From Asterias amurensis (Eukaryota; Echinodermata; Asteroidea; Forcipulatida; Asteriidae): a stretch of DNA of 64,000 nt. Made by a program: the position numbers and the translations under genes. The number at the start of each line of letters is the position of its first letter. The first letter of the stretch is position 1. The stretch is from positions 26,715,501 through 26,779,500 of the forward strand of contig NC_092650.1 in NCBI RefSeq assembly GCF_032118995.1, read 5' to 3'. Shown in pieces: positions 54,923 to 64,000 of the stretch. Under the pieces are notes generated by a model that saw nothing but the letters and a program-made list of their open reading frames with translations, was not told where the DNA came from and made no database searches.

Positions 54923-55285
54923 GGAAGGTACACATTTGGTAATTACTCAAAACTCATATTAACTAAAAAAACTGACATGGTAATGAGCATCGGAGAGCTG
55001 TTGATAGTATAAAATACTGTGAGAAACGGCTCCCTCTGAAGTAGCATAGACTTTGAGAAAGAGGTAATTTCTCGCCAAAATGATAAAAGACTTCTAGCCA
55101 GAAGTCTTTTATTCCTATCTGAAAACACACAAATTCGTCCAACAAGGGTGTGTTTTTCTCATTTTCTCGCAACTTCAATGACCAATTTATCTCAAATTTT
55201 CACAGGCTTGTTATTTTATGCTTATGTTTGGATACACCAAGTGAGAAGACTGGTCTTTGACAACTACCAAATGTGTACCTTCCCT
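54921..55285. mobile_element. MITE family A variant, inverted, abutting the previous copy
   Basis: Ends AGGGAAGGTACACATTTGG / CCAAATGTGTACCTTCCCT. Interior inverted relative to 51373-51747. Confidence 0.75.
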
Positions 55286-56988
55286 TCAAGGGTCTGTATA
55301 CAATTGGTAATGAATCTGAAAATGAATGGCAATTAAAGACTTCCTTCCTAAGAAGTACAGGTGCTTCAAATTGTATTTTTAACAAACTTGGAAACTCTTT
55401 AATGGAGCTAATACCGTAATGATTGTCTCCCACTGCCTCTTGGGCAATGCCTTGGTGCCCCTCGAAATGTTCCTGAAGTAATTAATTACTTGATCACAGA
55501 GGTGCTGTTTTACTATAAATCTATATATATATCCTGTCTTGCCCTTTCTCTAAGAAAATTGTAATAAAAAAATTTTTTTTTAATCTATTCGCCTTTACAA
55601 GCATTAGGCTTGTTTTTTCTTTAAGAAAATTCTAATAAAATAGGTTTTTTTTTTAATTGTACTTGAAAAGTAAAATTTGTTAATATTCATAATCGAATTT
55701 GTTGTGGTGGTGTTCTTTATAGAACAATTGATGCTCTACTTATGTTTAATGTAGTTTTGTTTAGTTGTCGTGCATTGCCAAGTGGACTATTATGTAACTG
55801 AAGATAAGTGCTTAGTGGTAACTTCGTTTCAAAATTGTTTGTTAAGTTACCAATCCTGTTCAAAAACATTTTTGTTTAACAAACATTTTTTTTATTTTAG
55901 TCTGAAAGCTTTCTGTTCATACTAGAACTATTTTATTCTGTGAAACATGTCACAGTGAAAGAAAGTCATGATCTAGAAAACTGTATCTAAATCTTTACCA
56001 ACAAATGCAACAGCTGATTTTGGTTGCTTCAACCAAAATTAAGAAAACAAAAGTGTTTATACACCGAAAATTTCACATGTTTTCTCACTAGTCTTTCTGA
56101 CTCCCGCAATGGATTTAGAACAAATTATCACAGTTTTTTTATTTGGTTTGACATGAACACAGTCTGCAAATATTTGTTCATCTTTACCAATCCTGCATTA
56201 TACCTTTACACGTACTTAGTGTAACATTTTATCCTTGTGTATTGCCAAGTCGGTTATTATGTAACTGAAATTAAGTTCTAACTTTCTTTTCAAAAAAGAC
56301 TTGGGAAGATCCAGACTCAGCACTGCCACTTTGCTTGGGCTGTTTTAGTTCATCATTTCCATTAAATTAAGAATTTGCATCTGCCAAACACAAGCAAAAA
56401 GTGGGGCGGCCATGGACAGTCTGCCACCCCAGTCAGTGCTCTGCGCATTGGGTAAGAAAAGGGGCAGGGAGACAACAAGAAAGGGAGGGGTACCCTTGTA
56501 TATCACCTAAAGGTTAAACTTTATGGGTCACAGCATTGTGTGTTATGGTCACATGTATTTTGCATTAATAAGAGATTTTTTATTGGTATTTTCAGTACTT
56601 GTGCATAAAACATACAAGCTTGAACACTAGTGTAGATTTTTATTCTTGTGGTTGTTTATAAGCAAGCAAGGAGTTCCAGAGAGATGCACATGGATTTTAA
56701 ATCTCAGCAAAGAGTGTTCTTTTATTAACACGAGTTTGATCAAGTTTATTCCATTGGCTGGTAACCATCATTTGGCCTAGCTCTTATAGTAGAAAGCTTG
56801 ACACACTTTGTCAGAAAAGATGGCGAGTGGCAGGAACTATATCTATACATATAAAATTCATCACTGAATTATGGTACTTAAATGTAGTTTTAATAAATAG
56901 ATGATACCCACCAGTTTTTCAGAATAGCATGTTGAGAAACCAATGCAGTTTTCATTAACATTTGGGCCGCAATTTTTTTAGGCATTTA

Positions 56989-57282
56989 GACCGTGCAAGT
57001 CTCACAAATTCAAAAATTAGGGACCTTTTTCCTTTTTTATCCCTCATACATTCTTCAGGCATTGAATTTCATTCTCGAAGGGGCACAGCAATTTTCCTCT
57101 GGTATAAGGGACACTTCTAATGAGGAAAATGTAAATTTGTATTTGAACTTTGCAGAGCACCCATGCAGCAAAACCACGGGGCACCACACCAATTTGCTAT
57201 GGGTGTTATTTCGATCAAGGAAAACAAACTCGCACTCTTTCATTGGCCAAAAAGTTTGAATATGTGTGCAACTTGCACAGTC
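56989..57282. mobile_element. TA-flanked MITE
   Basis: Ends GACCGTGCAAGTCTCACA / GTGCAACTTGCACAGTC, each next to TA (56987-56988, 57283-57284). Confidence 0.6.
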
Positions 57283-59250
57283 TATAAACTACTGCATTGT
57301 TAATGTCTTTGTACTTTGATGATACTTATTTGAGAATTATTTCACCTTGCTATATTTGACAGGCAATATGGGTGTGAGCGCACAATCAACACAAGCAATA
57401 ACCAGTTTCACAGACTGCCTTATAGTTTTTCAGAAACCACCTCACAAAAGTTGAATTCTTTTCTTCTTTTTTTTAAAGTATTTATAAAGCTATTTTCTTG
57501 CCTTTTTAACCTAACATATTTTATTATAAGATGTCATTAAAAATGTCAATTATGCCTTAAACCCTCCTACTGTTCGATCATTCAATATAATCCACTGTGA
57601 TTTTGAATGATAGATTTACCGCATACTACACTGCATCAACCCTCTTTTAAATGTTTTTCTTGCCACTTTGCATGCCAATAATACTGCTACTAATTTTGAC
57701 AAATATTGTTCAACTTTTAAAAATTTAATTAATCACAATAGTGTTGAGAAGAAAGGGTGACCAGAGATGGTCGATTAAATATTCATCCAGTAAAAGAGAG
57801 AATGGAATAAAAAATGAAATGCAAACACTTAATTTCAAAAGTGTGATTTAGCACTTTACGCGAGTGTATTGTTTACTTGGATAGTACTTTTCACAAGTAA
57901 ATTTACCCCCCCCCCCCTTAATAACACACTGTCATGCCTATTTCAGAACCTTACTTTCCACCTGCCACTTTGAAAACAAATCCTGTGGGATACTTTATGA
58001 GAGAAACTTTAACATTTCATGAAAATGATCACAGCAATTTTTTAGATAAATTAATATTTTGGAATATATATGCCTATGCTTTTGGCAAATGGATTCTTCA
58101 ATGTCTTGAGAGAGAGAGGGGGGAGGGGGTTGCAGGTGCTGGGTTCTTTCATGTATTGACTAAATTAAGGGCGTCATTCATGGGTGAAACAGCTACTAAT
58201 CTCACTGGATTAACATTCCATGAATGAGTGTGCAGACAATAGAGGCTCGAGATCTTAAAACGTTTGAAGGGGGAATTGATCTAGCGGAGGGATATCTTTT
58301 GGAGTGGAGGGGGGTGGGCGGCAGCCTGTATGGATGGGGAGCTTAAATAGTTTTTGGAGTCGTTGATCTGTCTTGTATCATCTGAATGATAATTGTAACT
58401 AAAAAGGGGCGTTTAATTAGCTTGTATGGTTTCACAGTGCGGTGTAGGCCTACAAATTAAAATAATATTCCCGTTCCAGTTTTTAAACATCGCCAGTTTG
58501 TGCAAATCCCCACTGACTATGCTTTGAGAAGCATGGTTATCAATCTGCAGATTGTGTATCAATGTGAAGATTGAGCAAACTGTGCGCAATCTGGAAATCG
58601 CAAATCCAATCAACAGTCTAGATCGGTACCCAGACGTTGTATATTTGTTGGCTTATGGTAAAATTAATGGGGTGATTGTTCAACGATCAACCGGAACTAA
58701 ACAACACACAGGAAAGTTATGCCCATGGTCGATGGCCGGCATATCTGTCAAAAGAAGGTAAGCGTTTTGTAGATACTTTTACGTTATATACAACTTATTG
58801 GGCAGATAACGAGAGCACTGATCTCTATGTTAACTGCATGATTTGTTAACATTCTCGACCGAAAGTAAAAAGAAAACATTTGTGAGTCTCATCAGTTTCA
58901 ACTTCATCATGAACCGTTTTGCTGTGTGCCAGTTCAGCTTCGATGGATTCGACGAGTCATCTGTCTCGCACCGGCCGGCCGGCCACACACAACCAAATAA
59001 GAAATTTTGGCATAATACCTCATGTGTGTACACACACAAAGGTTTGTAATGTAGGGCTTTTGTTGTGTTGTCACCTAGGTATGGTTAATGCAGGAAGATC
59101 CATGCTCAGCCCTCAGTCTATTTCTACCTACCTCCTCCATTCCATGGTTTTACCATGGAGGAATCCTAGCCTAGAGGGTCGTTCCGCTACATTACAACAA
59201 ATGATTTTACTACAACAGAAGTGAACAGGAACACACCATGCTAATTTTTT

Positions 59251-59555
59251 AGGAAAAGTTTCCGTATGGCGCCACCACTTTTTCATTCGATATGAAATAA
59301 TTTAGTATCTAATTTACCTCAATGAGATATCCTTTTTTGTAAAAATGAGTGAAAAAGTGGTGGCGCCATACGGAAAGTTATCCATTTTTTATTTTAGTTA
59401 GTCATCAATTGATGAGAAAGGTTTCCGAATGGCGCTACCACTTTTTCATTCAATATAATGACATGATGAGAATTGAGATATTGCTTTTTTTGTAAATTAA
59501 AAGTTAAAATTAGTGAAAAATGTGGTGGCACCATACGGAAACGGGAAAGTTATCC
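59251..59555. mobile_element. Two tandem copies of a 135 bp hairpin element
   Basis: First copy about 59254-59385, second about 59417-59555. Each is bounded by GTTTCCGTATGGCGCCACC-type ends in inverse, with ACTTTTTCATTC next to the left end. Confidence 0.7.
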
Positions 59556-59559
59556 TTTA

Positions 59560-60218
59560 TTAAAAATAGGGCCTTTAGTAGTTATCTGGTCAGTTACACA
59601 CCTAGGCCTATATTCCGACACCCCTATATGTTTCGACATCCCACTGTTCCGACAACTCAGCCCATATACTGACATCCCTACATGTATGTTCCGACACCCC
59701 TATGTTCCGACAAGTTATTTTCTCACAATACTACTCTGCCTCTGTTGAACAATAACAAAAACACAACTTGTATTACAGGTTTCCCGGCGAATTTCGGCCG
59801 GGAATAGGCCTAAGTTTGGACATTCATAAGTTGAATTTGTACTATTTTTTTTAAGTGATGGAATCAAATAGTAGATTATCGAATCACACTTGAATTTGTT
59901 GCTTTTTAAAGGCATGTGTTTCATTTGTTGTATGGTTATAAACATAAGGTATTGCTCGCCGAGTTAGCTGGCAACAAAACACACAATATGTTGGTGCAGG
60001 TAGTGTTGGAACATAGGGGTGTCGGAATGTAGGGGTGTCTGAACATACAGGTGTTTGGGTTGTTAGAATATCATAAATATAGGGGTGTCGGAGTATGAGG
60101 GCGTCGGAACATAGGGGTGTCGGAACATAGGGGTGTCGGAACAGAGCAGTTCCCATCTGGTCATAATATATAATTATATTATATAATATAACCAGATAAC
60201 TATAAGCCCTATTTTTAA
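59560..60218. mobile_element. Foldback element with minisatellite arms
   Basis: Outer arms TTAAAAATAGGGC and AGTTATCTGG recur in inverse at the right end. The left inner arm has TTCCGACACCCCTATG-like units, the right inner arm the inverse CATAGGGGTGTCGGAA, at least six times. AT-rich palindrome near 60165-60190. No coding capacity. Confidence 0.75.
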
Positions 60219-60397
60219 CTTACTGACAACAATTGCTAAACTCTGAAACTAATCAGGTGAGAGTAAGAGATTGATTTTTATTCTGTGTACTTTTTTAGGA
60301 CAAAAATATTTGGACAGATTTACAGAATCAAGGTTCACATACATATCAAGTACCCTGGGTTGTTTAGAAGTTTCCTTAGACTTGAGAATTCAGTGAT

Positions 60398-60502
60398 CAT
60401 GGAGGTAGCTACTCCTAGAATTATGAGGTTCGTTCTGCTAGTTAGTGGAGATGATAGCGGAACGAACCTCATAGTTCTATGAATAGGAGGTAGCTACCTC
60501 CA
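60398..60502. repeat. Hairpin element upstream of the F-box gene
   Basis: ATGGAGGTAGCTACTCCTA and TTATGAGGTTCGTTC are matched in inverse by GAACGAACCTCATAG and TAGGAGGTAGCTACCTCCAT. Confidence 0.7.
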
Positions 60503-60926
60503 TATAAAGTAATTAAGTTCACTTACACGTGTGAGGCATCCTTGTTTCATTTATACTAAAGTCTTCACCAGCACCAAAGGGCTTATTTATTTATTTGTTT
60601 TAGTTTGTTTAATTACCAGAAATATATATAATATCAATTGTAACACCAATAATTTAAACCAACACCGAAGTTCTTAAAACGCTAAACCTAAACTGACAGT
60701 TGTCTTGATTTTGTTCATGTGTCATCATCGAATAAACAAATTTGTTCAAGAGATGTTAAATTTGCATCGGGGAGAAAGAATATTAAGTTTTGGTTTTTAC
60801 CCATACAAATTTATTGTTTTCATTTTTGTTTATGTTTTGTTGTTTTGTAATATTACAGATTCTGAGACTAATGTGCTCTTGAATTAGTCTGTCATCTACT
60901 GATGTCAAGCACTTAAAGAATTCACA

Positions 60927-62096
60927 ATGTCTTCTGAGGCATACTGGAACAACTTACCAGACCACATCATCATCAACATCTTGGACTTCCTTCCTCTAAC
61001 TGACCGGTGTAATGCTGCCCTCTGTTGCAGGAGTTGGTCTGAATGCTTTGACGATCCAACACTTTGGCGGGAGTTCACGTTCCGCTTTGAAGATGCCCGC
61101 GACTCAATCCAACTTCAGTGCCTTACAAAACACGGTCGACAGTTACGAGTAGCAAAGATCCTATGTAACCAAAAGCAGCTTGCAAATCAGCAGAATGCTT
61201 GTGCCGTCCTCAGCGGACTGGCCAAGTGTGAAGAGCGCCGGTTGGAAGAGGTCACTGTCCAGTTCACTTCAGAGAATCCTCTTTTCTTCCAAGGTTTTGA
61301 GTTCCTCAGCAGCCTTGCGGAACTCTTCGGTCCGCCAGATCCTAAAATCAAATTGTTGTCCACTCTGACGAAGGTAGACCTAAGTGGGTTGTTTGTCACC
61401 TATCAACCTGTCCTGTTGCAGCTTCTTGCAGACAATAATCCCAATCTGAAGGAGCTTAACATTCAGAACACCTCACTAACGTGCTTGATTGAGCCAGAGT
61501 GTATGCTGACGGTTGTTACTAAATGTCCGATGATCAGCTCGCTCAGCATCCATTACCGATCCACGTCAGAGCCGTTATTCCTCGAGCTCTGCGATCCCAA
61601 ACGCAAACCTCTCAACTTCCTGTCCCTGGCGTGTACTCGGGAGGAGAAGTACCACAACGCAATTACGGGGGAGTCTTGGAAGATGCTCATCGACAGACAC
61701 AAACGTCTCCGTGTCTGTATCAAATTTGATCATACCATCGAGCGGCACCGGATTCTGTCCATCCTTCAGCCAGAAATCCCCCTAGTGGAACTCCAAATGA
61801 AAACAATGACCGAGCTTTACGACGAGGTGTCAATGGTTGGAAGGTACTACTACAAGACGTTGGAGTATTTATCCATCGTGACAAAGGGAACGGACGAGTT
61901 GAAGAGGGCGCTACTGGACTTGGTGGAGCATTCAGATAGACTGCATACTTTACACTGCTACTGTGCGTTGGATGAGGATTCTATACGGAGGATTCTGACG
62001 CTGCGGCCACATCTTAGAAAGTACACCCTCAAGACGGAGGAAGAGTTTAACTTGCTTGTCCCAACTCTGGTAGGCCATTCTGCTCTAGAGCAGTGA
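60927..62096 (+). CDS. F-box protein, FBXO39-like, intronless coding region
   Basis: A 389-residue protein. Residues about 6-48 form an F-box (WNNLPDHIIINILDFLPL, then CCRSW and a tryptophan at LWREF), which binds SKP1 in an SCF ubiquitin ligase. The remainder is a leucine-rich-repeat-like substrate region; the stretch around SWKMLIDRHKRLRV, followed by ILQPEIPLVEL, resembles the equivalent part of vertebrate FBXO39 (SWAKL and ILLQEIPI). Start: the ATG sits directly before the F-box with stops upstream. A possible acceptor (TATTACAG) ends at about 60857, so a 5' untranslated exon may exist. The substrate is unknown; FBXO33 or another FBXO/FBXL member is an alternative name. Confidence 0.85.
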   Translation: MSSEAYWNNLPDHIIINILDFLPLTDRCNAALCCRSWSECFDDPTLWREFTFRFEDARDSIQLQCLTKHGRQLRVAKILCNQKQLANQQNACAVLSGLAKCEERRLEEVTVQFTSENPLFFQGFEFLSSLAELFGPPDPKIKLLSTLTKVDLSGLFVTYQPVLLQLLADNNPNLKELNIQNTSLTCLIEPECMLTVVTKCPMISSLSIHYRSTSEPLFLELCDPKRKPLNFLSLACTREEKYHNAITGESWKMLIDRHKRLRVCIKFDHTIERHRILSILQPEIPLVELQMKTMTELYDEVSMVGRYYYKTLEYLSIVTKGTDELKRALLDLVEHSDRLHTLHCYCALDEDSIRRILTLRPHLRKYTLKTEEEFNLLVPTLVGHSALEQ

Positions 62097-62306
62097 TATG
62101 TAGTTGATAACCCACTCTTTGAGTTCAGTTTCTGTGCTTATCTGTTTCCATTCACAGAGTTCTTCCCTTCTTTTGTCTGGCATGTTAAAACCAAAAATGC
62201 TTTTGAAAACAAACTGACTTAACTTTGCAAATATCACACCTCTTACATTGGATTTGACGTTGGGCATACTTGTACATGGCCACTGTTGGAAAGCTTACTA
62301 TTTTAA

Positions 62307-62671
62307 AGGGACACTTGGCCTTGGATTGGGCGCTATTGGCTTTGAAGCTATTGTTATGAGATTAATATGGTTGGAAAGATGTTTTAAAAGTAAAATATCG
62401 TTATCCCCACGAATGATTTGTCTCAAAATTGTGTGGTTTTCCCTTTACTTTGTGAGCTAACATGGTCCACCATTATGTGGAGTAAAATAAAAGGTTTGCA
62501 AAATGGCAGAACGCGTTTATAAAGTAAAAGGAAAGCCACATTTTCAAAGCTTGGTGTGAATCATTATATTTTACTTATTTTAAAACCTCTTTCCATCAAA
62601 ATTCATTTCATCAGAAACTCTTTTTAAAGCTTTATTTATCCCAAATAGCTCAATCCATGGCAACGTGTCCT
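62307..62671. mobile_element. MITE family B, diverged copy
   Basis: Flanked by TTAA (62303-62306, 62672-62675); ends AGGGACACTTGGCCTTGG / CCATGGCAACGTGTCCT. AATAAA at 62486-62491 lies inside it, the first such signal after the F-box stop codon. Confidence 0.65.
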
Positions 62672-63689
62672 TTAATTATGAGATTATCTCCTACGAGGAT
62701 ATTAGTGGAGGCCAATCTCTTTTAAATTTGAAAATAGAAATCAATTTTGAAAAAATATTATCACAACAACAAAAAGTAACCATTTGTACTGTGCATGCAT
62801 GAACAAATCTTGAAACCCAAAAAGCATTAGTTTTGAAAATGCGCACGGTGGAAATTTTTGCAAAAAAATATTATTTTCATGACGATCTTTTTGTAGCCAG
62901 ATTTAAGAGAGTGTTTGGAGAACATCTGGAGCAATTGGAAGTCCTCTCAAAGAGCAATGCGTGGGTTCGGAGCACCAGCTTCCTGATGGACAGGGTACCA
63001 GGGATCACTCATAGTTTAAGGTGAATCGATTTGAAAACAACTGCCTCTGTTTTTGTTGTTAAATCGTAGTAAAATCAGTGGTTAGCTTGGCTGGATTCAA
63101 AACCACATCCTTGTGATTTCAACTCCTGTAGGCTAACCAATTAACCACTGTGCAATTGTGAATGCACTGCATGAATAACAACGGTTTCATTTATAATGAG
63201 TACAAGACACTTTGAAATATGTGTTTGGCTTTAGCATGGCAGATTAGAATTGTTACAATCAGTGTGTTTCTCAAGGCAATCAACCCATACATTATGTACA
63301 TCCCACGTAGAGAATGTAGTCATTGTCCAAGGGCTTCAATGGGGGTATGGTAAAATATTAGAATAGTGGGCTTTTTGTATAGTGTAAAATTCTGTCAAGG
63401 AGTGTTGCACATGGTGCTTATTGGTACAAGAACATAAAACATTTTTACCAACAAATACTGAAAAAAGGTTCTAATTTGAATAATTTTGGAAGTGTTTTGA
63501 GATGGAGACGCCCTTTGGAGGTGTTTTAAAGCAGTAAAACAAATAGGTAAATTTGAGAAGCCAGCATCTGTGCTCAATTGCTACGGAATTTGGCCACTGT
63601 TGGAAGAGAGAAGGTTTTCAACCTTGGTCAAGTTTTGCAATGGCAATTGGTGGCACACACAAATTGAAATCGACAGCTCAGCGACAGCT

Positions 63690-63835
63690 TCATTCATCAA
63701 AAAACATGCTCCTGAACGTTCCACGTTCCTGGCACTCCTGGGGTGATCAATGTTTTTCACATGCCAGGCAATCTCTTTTGAACAGCCTCCCACTACAACT
63801 CAGACAAGCAGATACGTGTTCTTAATTTGAAACTC
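63690..63835 (+). mobile_element. Decayed LINE 3' coding fragment
   Basis: Encodes about VPRSWHSWGDQCFS then LLNSLPLQLRQADT, recognisable as the C-terminal end of a CR1/L2-type LINE protein (compare RHSWGDRSFSVAAPRIWNSL in the 45761 LINE). Confidence 0.6.
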
Positions 63836-64000
63836 ATCTCATCTGTTTCGGAAACCATTATGCAGCTTTCAAACTTTGGTTGCCTTGTGTATAGCAAAGT
63901 TCTTGTTCCTTAAGCAAGGAGTGTCATCATTGGCAGACAAGGCCACTAGAAATTTTCAATATTATTACGTTTTTAAAAGTGTGTCATGGATTACTTCATT

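Larger units (their letters stand above)
54558..60926. other. Region between the SRCR and F-box genes
   Basis: No convincing coding exon. Contents: MITE A copy (54572-54922) and its variant (54921-55285), an AT-rich stretch with nothing recognised (55290-56980), a TA-flanked MITE (56989-57282), a poly-C tract (about 57907-57917), small hairpins at 59251-59555, a minisatellite foldback (59560-60218) and a hairpin (60398-60502). A reading frame at 58843-59049 resembles nothing I know. AAGAAGGTAAGCG at about 58752 could be the donor of an F-box 5' untranslated exon; this is only a possibility. Confidence 0.5.
62097..64000. other. Downstream of the F-box gene
   Basis: No coding exon recognised. 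Holds a MITE family B copy (62307-62671), an antisense tRNA-like trace (about 63085-63160), a decayed LINE end (63690-63835), and otherwise AT-rich sequence with no visible features. Confidence 0.5.

Noticed and set aside
58843-59049. Small open frame reading about NRFAVCQFSFDGF
   Set aside because: No homology recognised, no splice context, length within chance expectation.
59620-60150. CRISPR-like array
   Set aside because: The units are contiguous minisatellite copies in inverted arms, with no unique spacers, in animal DNA.

Overview
The window looks like animal nuclear DNA, most likely from an echinoderm and probably a sea star. This is inferred from gene types, compact intron-rich structure and repeat style; nothing here names the species. 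It holds four protein-coding genes, all on the + strand: a ZNFX1-like RNA helicase (3846-10210, two coding exons), importin-4 (15722-38319, 24 coding exons, complete), a four-SRCR-domain membrane receptor (43372-54557, 8 coding exons), and an intronless F-box protein of the FBXO39 type (60927-62096). No tRNA, rRNA or CRISPR array was found.

Layout. 1-3843: ZNFX1 upstream and 5' intron region with a chain of MITEs. 3846-10210: ZNFX1-like gene, an arginine/glycine repeat exon followed by a 5 kb exon with helicase and NF-X1 zinc fingers. 10211-15721: intergenic repeats. 15722-38319: IPO4; nearly every long intron carries SINEs or MITEs. 38320-43371: intergenic repeats and, just before the SRCR gene, a 363 bp foldback element with a 9 bp target duplication. 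43372-54557: SRCR receptor; intron 1 holds a foldback element with internal TTAGGG repeats, intron 2 holds a 5'-truncated CR1/L2-like LINE in antisense. 54558-60926: repeats, including a foldback built of minisatellite arms. 60927-62096: F-box gene. 62097-64000: MITE and LINE debris.

The genes do not form one pathway: ZNFX1 family proteins act in RNA surveillance and antiviral defence, importin-4 imports histones and ribosomal proteins, SRCR receptors are cell-surface pattern or ligand receptors, and F-box proteins select substrates for SCF ubiquitin ligases.

The most striking part of the window is the non-autonomous transposon landscape: several families of TTAA-flanked palindromic elements that insert end to end sharing a single TTAA, a TA-flanked family, hAT- and Mutator-like copies with exact target duplications, and a small hairpin-rich retroposed sequence (12394-12529) bounded by a 12 bp duplication that I cannot assign to a known RNA. 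Several of these elements end within 40 bp of splice sites of IPO4 and the SRCR gene.
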